Source of the DNA: Pannonibacter indicus
Lineage (GTDB): Bacteria; Pseudomonadota; Alphaproteobacteria; Rhizobiales; Stappiaceae
NCBI RefSeq assembly: GCF_001418225.1
Contig: NZ_LIPT01000009.1
Span: 1-64,000 of the forward strand
Direction: 5' to 3'
Length of the DNA stretch: 64,000 nucleotides
Both the position numbers and the translations under genes were made by a program. Below are positions 39,819 to 48,742 of this stretch, in pieces. Below the pieces are notes generated by a model. That model did not search any database and was not told the origin of the DNA. It saw only the letters and a list, made by a program, of their open reading frames with translations. The stretch's first letter is position 1, and each line of letters opens with the position of its first letter.

Positions 39819-40532
39819 ATGACCGAGCCCCTTTTCCGCGATGATTCCTACCTGCGCAGCTGCGAAGCGCGGGTGCTGGAAATTACCGGAGATGGCGCCA
39901 TCGTGCTGGACCGGACGGTGTTCTACGCCACCAGCGGCGGCCAGCCCGGCGACAGCGGCTATCTGGAACGCGCCGACGGCAGCCGGGTTGCCATCACCAC
40001 CGCCCTTTATGCAGACGGCAAGACCGGCCACCGGCACATTCCTGCGGCCGGAGAGGCCCTGCCGGAGGCAGGCGAGGCCGTGAGCGTGCATGTGGACTGG
40101 GCACAGCGCTACCGTTTCATGCGCATGCACACCGCCCTGCACATCATCTGCGCCGTGCTGAAGACCAAGATCACCGGCTGTCAGATCGGCGCCGAGGAAA
40201 GCCGCATCGACCTCGACATGCCCGAACCGCCGGAACGCGAGACCATCGAGGCTGCGATCCGCGAAGCGGTGGACCGGGACATGGCGGTGAGCATGGAATG
40301 GATCACGGATGAAGAGCTGGATGCCAATCCGGGCCTCATCAAGTCCATGAGCGTCAGCCCGCCGCGCGGCAACGGCAAGGTGCGCCTCGTGCGCATCGGC
40401 GAGGATTTCGACCTGCAGCCCTGCGGCGGCACCCATGTGTCACGCACATCCGAAATCGGGCCCGTTGAGATCACGAAAATGGAAAAGAAGGGCAAGCTGA
40501 ACCGGCGGATCCGCATCCGCCTTGCTGATTGA
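39819..40532 (+). CDS. Alanyl-tRNA trans-editing protein (AlaX)
   Basis: This free-standing editing domain hydrolyses mischarged Ser-tRNA(Ala) (or Gly-tRNA(Ala)) in the cytoplasm. The 237 residues have the AlaRS-like N-domain motif ATSGGQPGDSG and the zinc-binding residues H104 and H108 (MHTALHII) with C202 and H206 (CGGTHV). The size corresponds to the AlaX-M type. The start at 39,819 (MTEPLFRDDSY) follows a plausible leader; the frame is open to 39,756 but those residues are not conserved-looking. It stands between the PLD gene and sseA, 58 bp before the latter, probably as one transcript. Confidence 0.87.
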   Translation: MTEPLFRDDSYLRSCEARVLEITGDGAIVLDRTVFYATSGGQPGDSGYLERADGSRVAITTALYADGKTGHRHIPAAGEALPEAGEAVSVHVDWAQRYRFMRMHTALHIICAVLKTKITGCQIGAEESRIDLDMPEPPERETIEAAIREAVDRDMAVSMEWITDEELDANPGLIKSMSVSPPRGNGKVRLVRIGEDFDLQPCGGTHVSRTSEIGPVEITKMEKKGKLNRRIRIRLAD

Positions 40533-40589
40533 TCCCTTTCCCAGAAACAGACCAGAAGCAGACCCGCCCCTGCAGCACCGGAGACCGGC

Positions 40590-41432
40590 ATGAACCGCCC
40601 GCCCCTCGTCACTACCGAATGGCTCGCCAGCCGTCTTACAGCACCGGATGTTCTGGTGCTGGATGCCTCCATGCACCTGCCGGGCACGGGCCGCGATGCG
40701 AACGCGGAATATCTGGCGGAGCATATTCCCGGCGCCATCCGCTTTGACATCGACGCCATCGCCGACAAGGCAAGCCCCCTGCCCCACATGCTGCCGCAGC
40801 CGGCGGCTTTCTCGTCCATGATGCGCAAGCTGGGCGTGGGCGACGGCATGACGCTGGTGTTCTACGACACGGCCGGCATCTACTCCGCCCCGCGCGGCTG
40901 GTGGATGCTGAAGACCATGGGGGCAGAGCGTGTCTTCATTCTCGACGGCGGCCTGCCGAAGTGGAAAGCCGAAGGACGGCCGGTGGAAGACGGCAAGGTG
41001 ACACGGCCGGAGCGCCACTTCACCGCCCGCCTTCACAATGGCGCCGTGACGGATATCGATGCCATGCGGGCGATCGTGGACAGCGGCAGCCGCCAGGTTC
41101 TGGACGCCCGCGCCGGCGCCCGCTTCCGCGCCGAAGTGAAGGAGCCGCGCGACGGCCTGCGCTCCGGCCATATGCCCGGCGCCTTCAGCACGCCCTTTAC
41201 CGAGCTTCTAAATGCGGATGGCACGATGAAATCCAGCGAGGCCCTCAGCCAGGTATTCCTGGATGCGGGCGTGGATCTGTCGCGCCCGGTGACCACCTCC
41301 TGCGGCTCCGGCGTCACCGCCGCGGTTGTCACCCTCGCCCTCACCCTGCTCGGCCACAAGGATCTGAGCCTCTATGACGGCTCGTGGACTGAATGGGGCA
41401 GCCTGCCGGACACGCCTGTCGTCACCGGCTGA
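40590..41432 (+). CDS. sseA: 3-mercaptopyruvate sulfurtransferase
   Basis: This cytoplasmic two-rhodanese-domain enzyme transfers sulfur from 3-mercaptopyruvate to thiol or cyanide acceptors. The 280 residues have an inactive N-terminal domain (LDASMHLPGTGRD, HIPGAIRFDID). The catalytic C-terminal domain has C238 in the loop CGSGVTA, which is the mercaptopyruvate type (CG[ST]GVT) rather than the thiosulfate type (CRKGVT). The stop is followed by a strong hairpin terminator shared with the convergent META-domain gene. Confidence 0.9.
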   Translation: MNRPPLVTTEWLASRLTAPDVLVLDASMHLPGTGRDANAEYLAEHIPGAIRFDIDAIADKASPLPHMLPQPAAFSSMMRKLGVGDGMTLVFYDTAGIYSAPRGWWMLKTMGAERVFILDGGLPKWKAEGRPVEDGKVTRPERHFTARLHNGAVTDIDAMRAIVDSGSRQVLDARAGARFRAEVKEPRDGLRSGHMPGAFSTPFTELLNADGTMKSSEALSQVFLDAGVDLSRPVTTSCGSGVTAAVVTLALTLLGHKDLSLYDGSWTEWGSLPDTPVVTG

Positions 41433-41461
41433 CCCGCAGGGCTGGACCGCAAAAGGCAGAA

Positions 41462-41497
41462 GGCCCGCGTCAGAGACTGACGCGGGCCCTTGTTTTC
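41462..41497 (+). terminator. Bidirectional terminator between sseA and the META-domain gene
   Basis: GGCCCGCGTCA (41,462-41,472) and TGACGCGGGCC (41,478-41,488) form an 11-bp stem with a 5-nt loop. CTTGTTTTC follows on plus, and TTCTGCCTTTTGC on minus. It separates convergent genes. Confidence 0.85.
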
Positions 41498-41514
41498 AGG
41501 ACCGGTTGCCGGGT

Positions 41515-41958
41515 TCACATCAGCGACAGGCGCAGCACCGGTTCGGAATTGGCGTTGAGCAGCGTCAGGGAGCCCCGCTCCCCCCGGTAATCGACAGCCG
41601 CATGGACGGCTTCGACGAATTTGCGCTCCTGATCCATGATGGCAGGAGCACAGGCCTTGCGGGTGACCGCCAGCGGGCCGATTTTCAAAACGCCGCCACT
41701 CTGGCGGACCTGCCCGAATATGGTGTTGCAGCCGCCGGAGCCCGCAACGGTTCCAGCCTCCTCGATCTGCAGGATACTGTCGGCGCCGCTCTGCGGCACC
41801 TCTCCTTGAATTTCCTCCACCTTCCATTTGCCCACCAGATCGAAGGGCAGTCCGTGATCCTGTGCGGCGGCAGGCTGAAAAGCCATCAGCGCCAGCGCGG
41901 TGGCAGCGCAGGCACCGGTTTTGGCAGCAAGGTGGTGAAGAGTTCCAAGAACAGTCAT
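41515..41958 (-). CDS. Exported META-domain (HslJ-like) protein
   Basis: This is a 147-residue protein with a signal peptide (residues 1-32, ending near QPAAAQD) and a META domain. The LVGKWKVEEIQGE start, GGCNTIFGQV turn and LKIGPLAVTRKAC strand with Cys are typical. Family members such as HslJ are envelope proteins linked to stress or antibiotic tolerance; no enzymatic role is known. The start at 41,958 is preferred, since the frame open to 42,174 runs through the intergenic repeat. It is convergent with sseA and separated from it by the terminator. The function here is unknown. Confidence 0.82.
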   Translation of the reverse strand: MTVLGTLHHLAAKTGACAATALALMAFQPAAAQDHGLPFDLVGKWKVEEIQGEVPQSGADSILQIEEAGTVAGSGGCNTIFGQVRQSGGVLKIGPLAVTRKACAPAIMDQERKFVEAVHAAVDYRGERGSLTLLNANSEPVLRLSLM

Positions 41959-41990
41959 GCGTCGAACAACCCTCTCATACCAAGGCCCCG

Positions 41991-42080
41991 GATGCTGGCG
42001 CATCACGCCTTGAGAATGCTCAAACTCCGCAGGAGCTTGAGCAGATCCAGATGAGGCAAGCTCACCGGGATCTCGTATAA
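41991..42080 (+). repeat. Dispersed intergenic repeat family 1, full copy B
   Basis: This 90-bp element runs GATGCTGGCGCATC, GCCTTGAGAATGCTCAA, GAGCTTGAGCAG, then a hairpin GATCC-AGATGAG...CTCACCG-GGATC. It aligns end to end with the element at 13,025-13,113 in opposite orientation. The stem sequence differs between copies but pairing is largely kept. It lies upstream of the META-domain gene in the 435-bp gap 41,959-42,393. Confidence 0.75.
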
Positions 42081-42213
42081 GGCATGCAATAACAAGCGGC
42101 CGTTGATTTCCGCACTCCAGAATGCCCCAAGCCCGATAACGCAAAGTAAACCGGCCGGCATTTCCGCAAGACATGACTTATAGGTTGTTTACGGCAAATT
42201 CTTGAAAACGGAT

Positions 42214-42229
42214 TTCGCTAGATAGCGAA
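42214..42229. promoter_or_regulatory. Perfect palindrome TTCGCTAGATAGCGAA
   Basis: This 16-bp inverted repeat (7-bp arms, 2-bp centre) lies in the gap between the META-domain gene and aapP, with AT-richer flanks. It could be an operator for the META-domain gene, which reads away from it, but it is 250 bp upstream. No regulator can be assigned. Confidence 0.35.
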
Positions 42230-42307
42230 AGGCACAGCGCTTTCGTAATGCTCCTTATTGCAAAAATACACAATCGTCTTTTTTTCAGGGAGGCATTCAC
42301 CGTCACA

Positions 42308-42344
42308 TAAAAACAAGGCTCCGGGCCTTCCGGTCCGGGGCCTG
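42308..42344 (-). terminator. Terminator of the aapJQMP operon
   Basis: On the minus strand GGCCCCGG and CCGGAGCC, one of them interrupted by an extra base, form the stem, and TTGTTTTTATG follows. It lies about 50 bp after the aapP stop. Confidence 0.65.
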
Positions 42345-42393
42345 ATTTTAACCTGCGAGCTGCGGCCGGAAAACCGGTCCGCGCTATTGCGGA

Positions 42394-43197
42394 TCAGTGA
42401 TGCAGGATCTGGCTCAGGAACAGCTTGGTACGCTCGTGCTGCGGATTGAGGAAGAACTGCTCCGGCTCGTTCTGCTCCACGATCTGGCCGGCATCCATGA
42501 AGATGACCCGGTTGGCGACCTTGCGGGCGAAGCCCATTTCGTGGGTGACGCAGAGCATGGTCATGCCTTCTTCGGCAAGGCTGACCATCACATCCAGCAC
42601 TTCCTTGATCATCTCCGGGTCGAGCGCCGAGGTCGGCTCATCGAACAGCATGATCTTGGGGTTCATGCAGAGCGAGCGGGCAATGGCCACGCGCTGCTGC
42701 TGACCGCCGGAGAGTTGGCCCGGGTACTTGTGCGCCTGCTCGGGGATCTTCACCCGGGTCAGGTAGTGCATGGCGATTTCCTCGGCCTGCTTCTTCGGCA
42801 TCTTGCGCACCCAGATCGGCGCCAGCGTGCAGTTCTCAAGGATCGTCAGATGCGGAAACAGGTTGAAGTGCTGGAAGCACATGCCAACCTCACGGCGGAT
42901 CTCGTCGATCTTCTTCAGGTCATCGGTCAGTTCGATGCCATCAACGATGATCTGGCCTTTCTGATGCTCTTCCAGACGGTTGATGCAGCGGATCATCGTC
43001 GACTTGCCGGACCCGGAAGGGCCGCAGATGACGATGCGCTCGCCGCGCATGACCTTCAGGTTGATGTCGCGTAGCACGTGGAAATCCCCGTACCACTTGT
43101 TCATGCCGATGATCTCGACCGCCACATCCGTGTCGGACACGGTCATCTTGCTGCGGTCAACGGCGATTTCGACTTCGGAGACTGCGTTCTCACTCAT
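42394..43197 (-). CDS. aapP: General L-amino acid ABC transporter ATP-binding protein
   Basis: This is the ATPase of the broad-range amino acid transporter. The 267 residues have Walker [11 protein letters not shown]-loop [13 protein letters not shown], signature [15 protein letters not shown], Walker [13 protein letters not shown] and the switch His in CVTHEMGFA. An N-terminal extension of about 25 acidic residues precedes the domain, as in rhizobial AapP. CTGGAGTAAACCC precedes the ATG at 43,197. It is the last gene of the operon aapJ-Q-M-P. It could also energise the orphan amino-acid SBP/permease pair at 33,228-34,933, by inference. Confidence 0.93.
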   Translation of the reverse strand: MSENAVSEVEIAVDRSKMTVSDTDVAVEIIGMNKWYGDFHVLRDINLKVMRGERIVICGPSGSGKSTMIRCINRLEEHQKGQIIVDGIELTDDLKKIDEIRREVGMCFQHFNLFPHLTILENCTLAPIWVRKMPKKQAEEIAMHYLTRVKIPEQAHKYPGQLSGGQQQRVAIARSLCMNPKIMLFDEPTSALDPEMIKEVLDVMVSLAEEGMTMLCVTHEMGFARKVANRVIFMDAGQIVEQNEPEQFFLNPQHERTKLFLSQILHH

Positions 43198-43266
43198 GGG
43201 TTTACTCCAGAATATCCAGGGATCGGAGGCGGCGCGGGGATCCGCGCCAGCCTGTCAACGGTCGCT

Positions 43267-44427
43267 CTATCGTTTGTGGCCCGTGTTCAGCCGCCGCTCC
43301 ATGTAGATGGAGTAGCGCGACATGCCAAAACAGAAGGCAAAGAAGATCACGGCAGCAAACAGATAGCCTGTACGGCTGGTGACCGGCGTTGCCCAGGTCG
43401 GGTCTGTGAACGAGGACTGAATCTGGCCCAGAAGGTCGAACATACCGACGATCAGCACCAGGGTCGTGTCCTTGAACAGGCCGATGAACGTGTTCACGAT
43501 GCCCGGAATGACAAGCTTGAGCGCCTGCGGCAGGATGATGAGACGCATCATCTGCCAGTAGCCCAGGCCAAGTGCCATCGCCCCCTCATACTGCCCTTTC
43601 GGGATCGCCTGCAGGCCCCCGCGCACCACCTCTGCCATATAGGCGGCGGAGAACAGCGTCACACCGATCAGGACGCGCAGAAGCCGGTCGAAGGTGATGC
43701 CTTCAGGCAGGAACAGCGGCAGCATCACGGAGGACATGAACAGCACCGTGATGAGCGGCACACCACGCCAGAACTCGATGAACATCACCGAGAGCAGCTT
43801 GACGACCGGCATCTTCGAGCGCCGCCCCAGGGCCAGCAGAATGCCGATGGGAAGCGATGCGGCAATACCGGTCACCGCAATCACCAGCGTCACCAGCAGC
43901 CCGCCCCACAGGGAGGTCGAGACCACCGGCAGGATGACATTGCCGCCGATGGAGAGCCCTGTCAGCAGATAGTAGGCCGCGATGGGAAGCCCGACGATGA
44001 ACAGCACCGCGTTGATCCGCTTGCAGGGCACCGAAGGGATCGCCAGCGGAATGAGCAGCGCCGCGAAGAGCACAAAGACAATATCCACCCGCCAGGTCTG
44101 GTCAGCCGGATACCGGCCATAGATGAACTGCGGGAAATACGCCTTCACATAGGCCCAGCAGGCCCCGACAACCTCGCCCGAGCCCTCCGGCACCAGACAG
44201 GCATTGCGGTTTTCACCGGTCCAGACTGCAGTGATGAAGGCGAACTCGATCAGCGGCTTGATCAGGGAATAGGCGATCAGAATGCCGATGAGGGTGAGAA
44301 TGGTATTGCCGATGGAGGAGAACAGATTCGTTCTCACCCAGCCGATGGCACCGGAGGTCGATACCGGAGCCGGAAGGCGCGGTGCCTCCTCGGTCCGGAT
44401 CTGGAATGCAGATTTGGTTTCAGCCAT
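43267..44427 (-). CDS. aapM: General L-amino acid ABC transporter permease AapM
   Basis: This 386-residue inner-membrane permease has the large periplasmic insertion typical of AapM (GENRNACLVPEGSGEVVGAC) and the HisMQ block FIEFWRGVPLITVLFMSSVM. The EAA loop is QYEGAMALGLGYWQMMRLII, then IPGIVNTFIGLFKDTTLV. I choose the second ATG (44,427) because AAGGA lies 8-9 nt before it and too close to the first ATG at 44,436. It is in the operon between aapQ and aapP. It pairs with AapQ. Confidence 0.9.
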   Translation of the reverse strand: MAETKSAFQIRTEEAPRLPAPVSTSGAIGWVRTNLFSSIGNTILTLIGILIAYSLIKPLIEFAFITAVWTGENRNACLVPEGSGEVVGACWAYVKAYFPQFIYGRYPADQTWRVDIVFVLFAALLIPLAIPSVPCKRINAVLFIVGLPIAAYYLLTGLSIGGNVILPVVSTSLWGGLLVTLVIAVTGIAASLPIGILLALGRRSKMPVVKLLSVMFIEFWRGVPLITVLFMSSVMLPLFLPEGITFDRLLRVLIGVTLFSAAYMAEVVRGGLQAIPKGQYEGAMALGLGYWQMMRLIILPQALKLVIPGIVNTFIGLFKDTTLVLIVGMFDLLGQIQSSFTDPTWATPVTSRTGYLFAAVIFFAFCFGMSRYSIYMERRLNTGHKR

Positions 44428-44438
44428 GGTGTTCATCC

Positions 44439-45650
44439 TTACCGCTCCACCAAAGCCATCTTCTGGTTATACCAGTTCATGAAGGCCGATGTGATCAGGC
44501 TGAGCGAAAGATAGACCGCCATCCAGATCGCAATAACCTCGATCGCCTGGCCGGTCTGGTTCAGCACCGTTCCGCCAAGGGACACGAGGTCGGGAAAGCC
44601 GATCGCAACCGCGAGCGAAGAGTTCTTCGTCAGATTGAGATACTGGCTGGTGAGCGGCGGAATGATCACGCGCATGGCCTGCGGGATGATCACCAGCCGG
44701 AGGGTCGGCCCATTGCGCAGGCCCAGGGCATTGGCTGCCTCGGTCTGGCCGTGGCTGACCGCCTGAATGCCGGCACGCACGATTTCTGCAATGAAGGCCG
44801 ACGTATAGATCGACAGCGCCACCGTGAGGGCCAGGAACTCCGGGATCAGCGTCATGCCGGTGCCGAGCGTGAAGCCCCGCTGCAACAGCGGCCCTGTGTC
44901 GTTGAAGACCGGATGGCTGAACGAAACGGGCATGCCCGATGCCAGATAAGCCACCAGCGGCAGGGCGATGATCAGGCCGAGAGCCGTGAGGAACACCGGA
45001 AACTGCTGCCCCGTCGCCTCCTGGCGCTTGCGGGCCCATGTCTTGATCACTGCAACGGCGGCAATGGCAATCAGCAGGGCAATGCCGATCGCCGAGGAGC
45101 CCGGCTCGAACACCGGCTTGGGCAGCCAGAGCCCTGCGATGTTCAGATGGATTGTATCAAACAGCGACCATCTGTCCCGCTTGTCCGGAACGGAGCGCAG
45201 AACGGCGAAGTACCAGAAGAAGATCTGCAGCAGCAGCGGTATGTTGCGCAGAACTTCCACATACCAGTAGGCCAGCTTCGAAATCACCCAGTTCTTAGAC
45301 AGGCGGGCGACACCGATCATGAAGCCAAGGATGGTCGCGCAGAGAATGCCGATGACGGCAACGAGCAGCGTGTTCAGGAAGCCCACCAGCAGGGCGTCCC
45401 CGAAAGTGGAGGTCTCAGAATAGTTGATCAGGCTCTGGGATGTGCCAAATCCTGCAATCCGGTCAAGAAATCCGAAGCCCGATGCGATTTTCTGGCGCTG
45501 GAGATTGGCGATCGTGTTCGTCACGATCACATAGCCAACGGTCACGATGACCGAGACCAGCAGCAACTGAAAGAAAATACCTCGAACATGCGGGTCGTTG
45601 ACCAGCGACCCTCTTGAAGAGGATGCTGCGCCGTTATCCCGTGTTGTCAT
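44439..45650 (-). CDS. aapQ: General L-amino acid ABC transporter permease AapQ
   Basis: This 403-residue permease has the typical Aap architecture: an N-terminal helix, a long periplasmic region, then the HisMQ core with YTSAFIAEIVRAGIQAVSHG and EAANALGLRNGPTLRLVIIP, followed by SQYLNLTKNSSLAVAIGFPD. GAGGCAAT precedes ATG 45,650; the 15-residue upstream extension is rejected. It lies 220 bp downstream of aapJ across a GC-rich hairpin, and 11 bp before aapM. Confidence 0.9.
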   Translation of the reverse strand: MTTRDNGAASSSRGSLVNDPHVRGIFFQLLLVSVIVTVGYVIVTNTIANLQRQKIASGFGFLDRIAGFGTSQSLINYSETSTFGDALLVGFLNTLLVAVIGILCATILGFMIGVARLSKNWVISKLAYWYVEVLRNIPLLLQIFFWYFAVLRSVPDKRDRWSLFDTIHLNIAGLWLPKPVFEPGSSAIGIALLIAIAAVAVIKTWARKRQEATGQQFPVFLTALGLIIALPLVAYLASGMPVSFSHPVFNDTGPLLQRGFTLGTGMTLIPEFLALTVALSIYTSAFIAEIVRAGIQAVSHGQTEAANALGLRNGPTLRLVIIPQAMRVIIPPLTSQYLNLTKNSSLAVAIGFPDLVSLGGTVLNQTGQAIEVIAIWMAVYLSLSLITSAFMNWYNQKMALVER

Positions 45651-45802
45651 ATTGCCTCGCCAACCAAAGACGCACCGGTGCTCTTGTAGCGGCACCTGTG
45701 ATGCGTTGCCGTTCTCCAGACCCCGTCGACAGAGAAACGGCCGTTTTCCCCTGATGCCGGCCGCTGCATTTTGCAGTCTTTGCCAGCACCGTCATTACGC
45801 AA

Positions 45803-45830
45803 GTCCCGGCCAGCTTGCACCGGCCGGGAC
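45803..45830 (-). terminator. Post-aapJ hairpin (attenuator or mRNA stabiliser)
   Basis: GTCCCGGCC and GGCCGGGAC arms (9 bp) flank a 10-nt loop about 40 bp after the aapJ stop. There is no U-run. Similar hairpins after binding-protein genes raise their share of the transcript. Confidence 0.5.
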
Positions 45831-45870
45831 GCATTTGCGGAACCTTAAAAGGCCCCATCAAGTCTTGCGC

Positions 45871-46890
45871 TTAGCGGACCGGCGGAGCGTACTGCAGTCC
45901 CCCCTTCGACCACAGGGCGTTCAGGCCGCGGGCGATGCCCAACGGGGTATCCGGGCCGACGTTGCGGTCGAAGGCCTCACCGTAGTTGCCCACGCCCTTG
46001 ACGATCTTGACGACCCAGTCGTTCTCGACGCCCAGCTGCTTGCCGTAATCGCCTTCAACGCCAAGCAGACGCTTGATTTCCGGGTTGTCGGAGGACTTCA
46101 TCTCTTCGACGTTGGCCGAGGTGATGCCCAGCTCTTCCGCGTTGATCATGGCATAGAGGCTCCACTTCACCAGATCGAACCACTGGTCGTCGCCGTGACG
46201 GACCACCGGGCCAAGCGGCTCCTTGGAGATGATTTCCGGCAGCACGATGTGGTCGGCCGGGTTGGCGAGCTTCAGGCGCTCGGCGTAGAGACCGGAAGCG
46301 TCGGTGCTGAACACGTCGCAGCGGCCGGCGTCATAGGCCATGATCACTTCGTCGGCCTTTTCGAAGGCCACGACTTCATACGGCATGTTGTTGGAGCGGA
46401 AGTAGTCGGCGATGTTCAGCTCGGTCGTGGTGCCGGTCTGGGTGCAGACCGAAGCGCCGGACAGTTCCAGAGCGGAGGTCACGCCGAGCGACTTGCGCAC
46501 CAGGAAGCCCTGACCGTCATAATAGGTCACGCCGGTGAAGTTCAGGCCGAGCGAGGTGTCGCGCGAAGAGGTCCAGGTGGTGTTGCGCGACAGGATATCG
46601 ATTTCGCCGGACTGCAGGGCGGTGAAACGCTCCTTGGCGCTCAGCGGGGAATACTTGACCTTGTCAGCGTCGCCGAAAATGGCGGCTGCAACGGCGCGGC
46701 AGATGTCGACGTCGAGGCCGCTCCAGTTGCCCTGTGCATCCGGATTGGAGAAGCCCGGCAGACCTTGGCTCACACCGCACTGGACAAAACCCTTGGCCTT
46801 GACGTCGTCAAGCGTCGCTGCAGACGCAGAGGTCGCAGCAGCCGCAGCGACGGTCGCGCCGAGCATCATGGGAATGAATTTCGCTTTCAT
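45871..46890 (-). CDS. aapJ: General L-amino acid-binding periplasmic protein AapJ
   Basis: This 339-residue exported receptor has a signal peptide ending near TSASA. The mature protein shows the AapJ features LDDVKAKGFVQCGVSQGLPGFS, WSGLDVDICRAVAAAIFGD, GEIDILSRNTTWTSSRDT and SGASVCTQTGTTTELNIADYF. AAGGC lies about 11 nt before ATG 46,890; the earlier ATG at 46,917 is less likely. It is the first gene of the operon, divergent from metC as in rhizobia. The 289-bp gap to metC probably contains both promoters, but I see no clear operator in it. Confidence 0.93.
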   Translation of the reverse strand: MKAKFIPMMLGATVAAAAATSASAATLDDVKAKGFVQCGVSQGLPGFSNPDAQGNWSGLDVDICRAVAAAIFGDADKVKYSPLSAKERFTALQSGEIDILSRNTTWTSSRDTSLGLNFTGVTYYDGQGFLVRKSLGVTSALELSGASVCTQTGTTTELNIADYFRSNNMPYEVVAFEKADEVIMAYDAGRCDVFSTDASGLYAERLKLANPADHIVLPEIISKEPLGPVVRHGDDQWFDLVKWSLYAMINAEELGITSANVEEMKSSDNPEIKRLLGVEGDYGKQLGVENDWVVKIVKGVGNYGEAFDRNVGPDTPLGIARGLNALWSKGGLQYAPPVR

Positions 46891-47179
46891 GGATTTGCAG
46901 CCTTTTTTGTTACCCATCTGTGTTTTGCATCAGGACCCGGATGTTCCGCATGCGCTTTTTCCAGCTGCTGGACCCCCTGCCCGGCCGTGCCGGGCTCCAG
47001 TCCTCCCTCACGCAAAACGCGAAGTCGGAATAGCGCCGCTACCCGAGCCCCAATGTGGCCATTCGATGGCATTTGACGCGACGGGTCAAGAGGCCGCAGA
47101 GTGGTAAAACGATTATTTCATCGTGATACCCGCCCCTCTTCCACCTCCCGCTGCATAGAAGGTCAACACGAGTAACAAA

Positions 47180-48346
47180 ATGGCAGAGATTGATCAGAAA
47201 CTGGACACCGTGCTCGTTCACGCAGGCCGGCATCCGGATGACTTTCAAGGATTCGTGAACCCGCCGGTGGTCCATGCCTCCACCGTCCTTTTTCCCAATG
47301 TCGAGGCGATGGCACCGGGTGCGCAGAAATATTCCTATGGCCGCCGCGGTACACCCACGACCGAGGCCCTGGAAGAGGCCATCGCCGCCATCGAGGGGGC
47401 AGCCGGCGCCAAGCTTGCCACATCCGGTCTCAATGCGATTTCCCTTGCCTGCCTCTCCTGCCTGAAGGCTGGCGACCACTTCCTTGTGGCAGACACGGTC
47501 TATGGTCCCACGCGGCATTTCTGCGACGCCATCCTGCCGCGCTACGGCATCGAGGTGGAGTATTTCGAACCCTGGGCCGGCGAGGGAATCAAGAAGCGGT
47601 TCAAGGCCAATACGAAGGCGGTCTTTCTTGAAGCCCCCGGCTCACTCACCTTCGAGATGCAGGACGTGCCGGCCCTTGCCGCTGCTGCGCGCGAAATTGA
47701 TGCTTTCGTGCTCATGGACAACACCTGGGCGACGCCGGTGTTCTTCCAGCCGCTGGCCCATGGAGTCGACCTGTCTATCCAGGCAGGCACCAAATATATC
47801 GTTGGCCACTCGGACGTGATGATCGGCACGGTGGCAGCAAGCGCAAGGGCCTGGCCGGGCCTCCTAAACTTGCACGGTAACCTTGGCCTGCATGTGGGAC
47901 CGGATGATGTCTATCTCGCCCTGCGCGGCCTCAGGACCATGTCGGTTCGTCTTGAACGGCACATGCGCAACGCGCTGGAGGTGGCGAACTGGCTGGCGGA
48001 GCAGAGCTGCGTGGCCGCGATCCGCTACCCAGCTCTGCCGCAGGATCCCGGCCATGCCCTGTGGAAGCGGGATTTCAAGGGCGCCTGCGGGCTCTTCGCC
48101 TTTGATTTTACGCCGGACGTCACGGAGAAGCAGGCGGTCACTTTCCTCAATGCGCTGAAGCTGTTCGGCCTTGGCTATTCCTGGGGCGGCTTTGAAAGCC
48201 TGGCCATCCCGGTGAAGCTCAAAGGCCTGCGCACGGCTGGAACGCCGGTGCCGCTCAGCCAGTGCGTGCGCCTGCATATCGGCCTTGAAGACACGCGTGA
48301 CCTGATTGCCGACCTGGCGCAGGCCATGGCGGCGATGAAGGCCTGA
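47180..48346 (+). CDS. metC: Cystathionine beta-lyase
   Basis: This PLP enzyme splits cystathionine to homocysteine, pyruvate and ammonia in methionine synthesis. The 388 residues have the PLP lysine K205 in QAGTKYIVGHSD, the cofactor Tyr/Arg YSYGRRGTPT, DNTWATPVFFQP, and the C-terminal GYSWGGFESL with the carboxylate-binding region typical of the beta-lyase group. It is divergent from aapJ. A strong terminator follows. Confidence 0.9.
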   Translation: MAEIDQKLDTVLVHAGRHPDDFQGFVNPPVVHASTVLFPNVEAMAPGAQKYSYGRRGTPTTEALEEAIAAIEGAAGAKLATSGLNAISLACLSCLKAGDHFLVADTVYGPTRHFCDAILPRYGIEVEYFEPWAGEGIKKRFKANTKAVFLEAPGSLTFEMQDVPALAAAAREIDAFVLMDNTWATPVFFQPLAHGVDLSIQAGTKYIVGHSDVMIGTVAASARAWPGLLNLHGNLGLHVGPDDVYLALRGLRTMSVRLERHMRNALEVANWLAEQSCVAAIRYPALPQDPGHALWKRDFKGACGLFAFDFTPDVTEKQAVTFLNALKLFGLGYSWGGFESLAIPVKLKGLRTAGTPVPLSQCVRLHIGLEDTRDLIADLAQAMAAMKA

Positions 48347-48355
48347 TTCAGAATC

Positions 48356-48393
48356 GAGCGGTTGCCGCGATCTGGCGGCAACCGCTCCTTCTT
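48356..48393 (+). terminator. Terminator of metC
   Basis: GAGCGGTTGCCGC (48,356-48,368) and GCGGCAACCGCTC (48,375-48,387) form a perfect 13-bp stem followed by CTTCTT. It lies 10 bp after the metC stop. Confidence 0.8.
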
Positions 48394-48432
48394 GCAGCAA
48401 ATGGAGGTGGACCGGCCGGCAGGAAGCCCCGC

Positions 48433-48741
48433 TCAGGCGATCTTCACATCCGCCTCTTCCAGCAGCACCGCCCATTGCGCGCCGTGCATGTCGCGGTCAT
48501 TCGCGCTGCCCTGCACCACCGGGCGCGGGAAGCTGAACTTGATGACCGACAGATCCTCGATATCGAAGCGCTTCAGCAGCTGGGGTTCGGTGTGAAACAG
48601 CGCCGCCACATCCGCCGTCTTCAACGACGGCACAATCCGCTTGAACACCTCGCCGGAGCCGCAGAACACGTCGACGGTCACCCAGAAGGGACCGGCATTC
48701 TTGGAACGGACCTTCAGGACAGTATCACCCAGACGCGCCAT
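48433..48741 (-). CDS. DUF4387 family protein
   Basis: This 102-residue protein begins LGDTVLKVRSKNAGPFWVTVDVF, the hallmark of DUF4387, a small partner usually encoded directly after an AtuA/DUF1446 protein. Its start lies 1 bp after the stop of that gene. No catalytic residue is known; it probably forms a complex with the AtuA-like protein. It is the last gene of an operon that begins with the tripartite tricarboxylate transporter, so it likely acts on the transported carboxylate. The function is not established. Confidence 0.82.
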   Translation of the reverse strand: MARLGDTVLKVRSKNAGPFWVTVDVFCGSGEVFKRIVPSLKTADVAALFHTEPQLLKRFDIEDLSVIKFSFPRPVVQGSANDRDMHGAQWAVLLEEADVKIA

Positions 48742-48742
48742 C

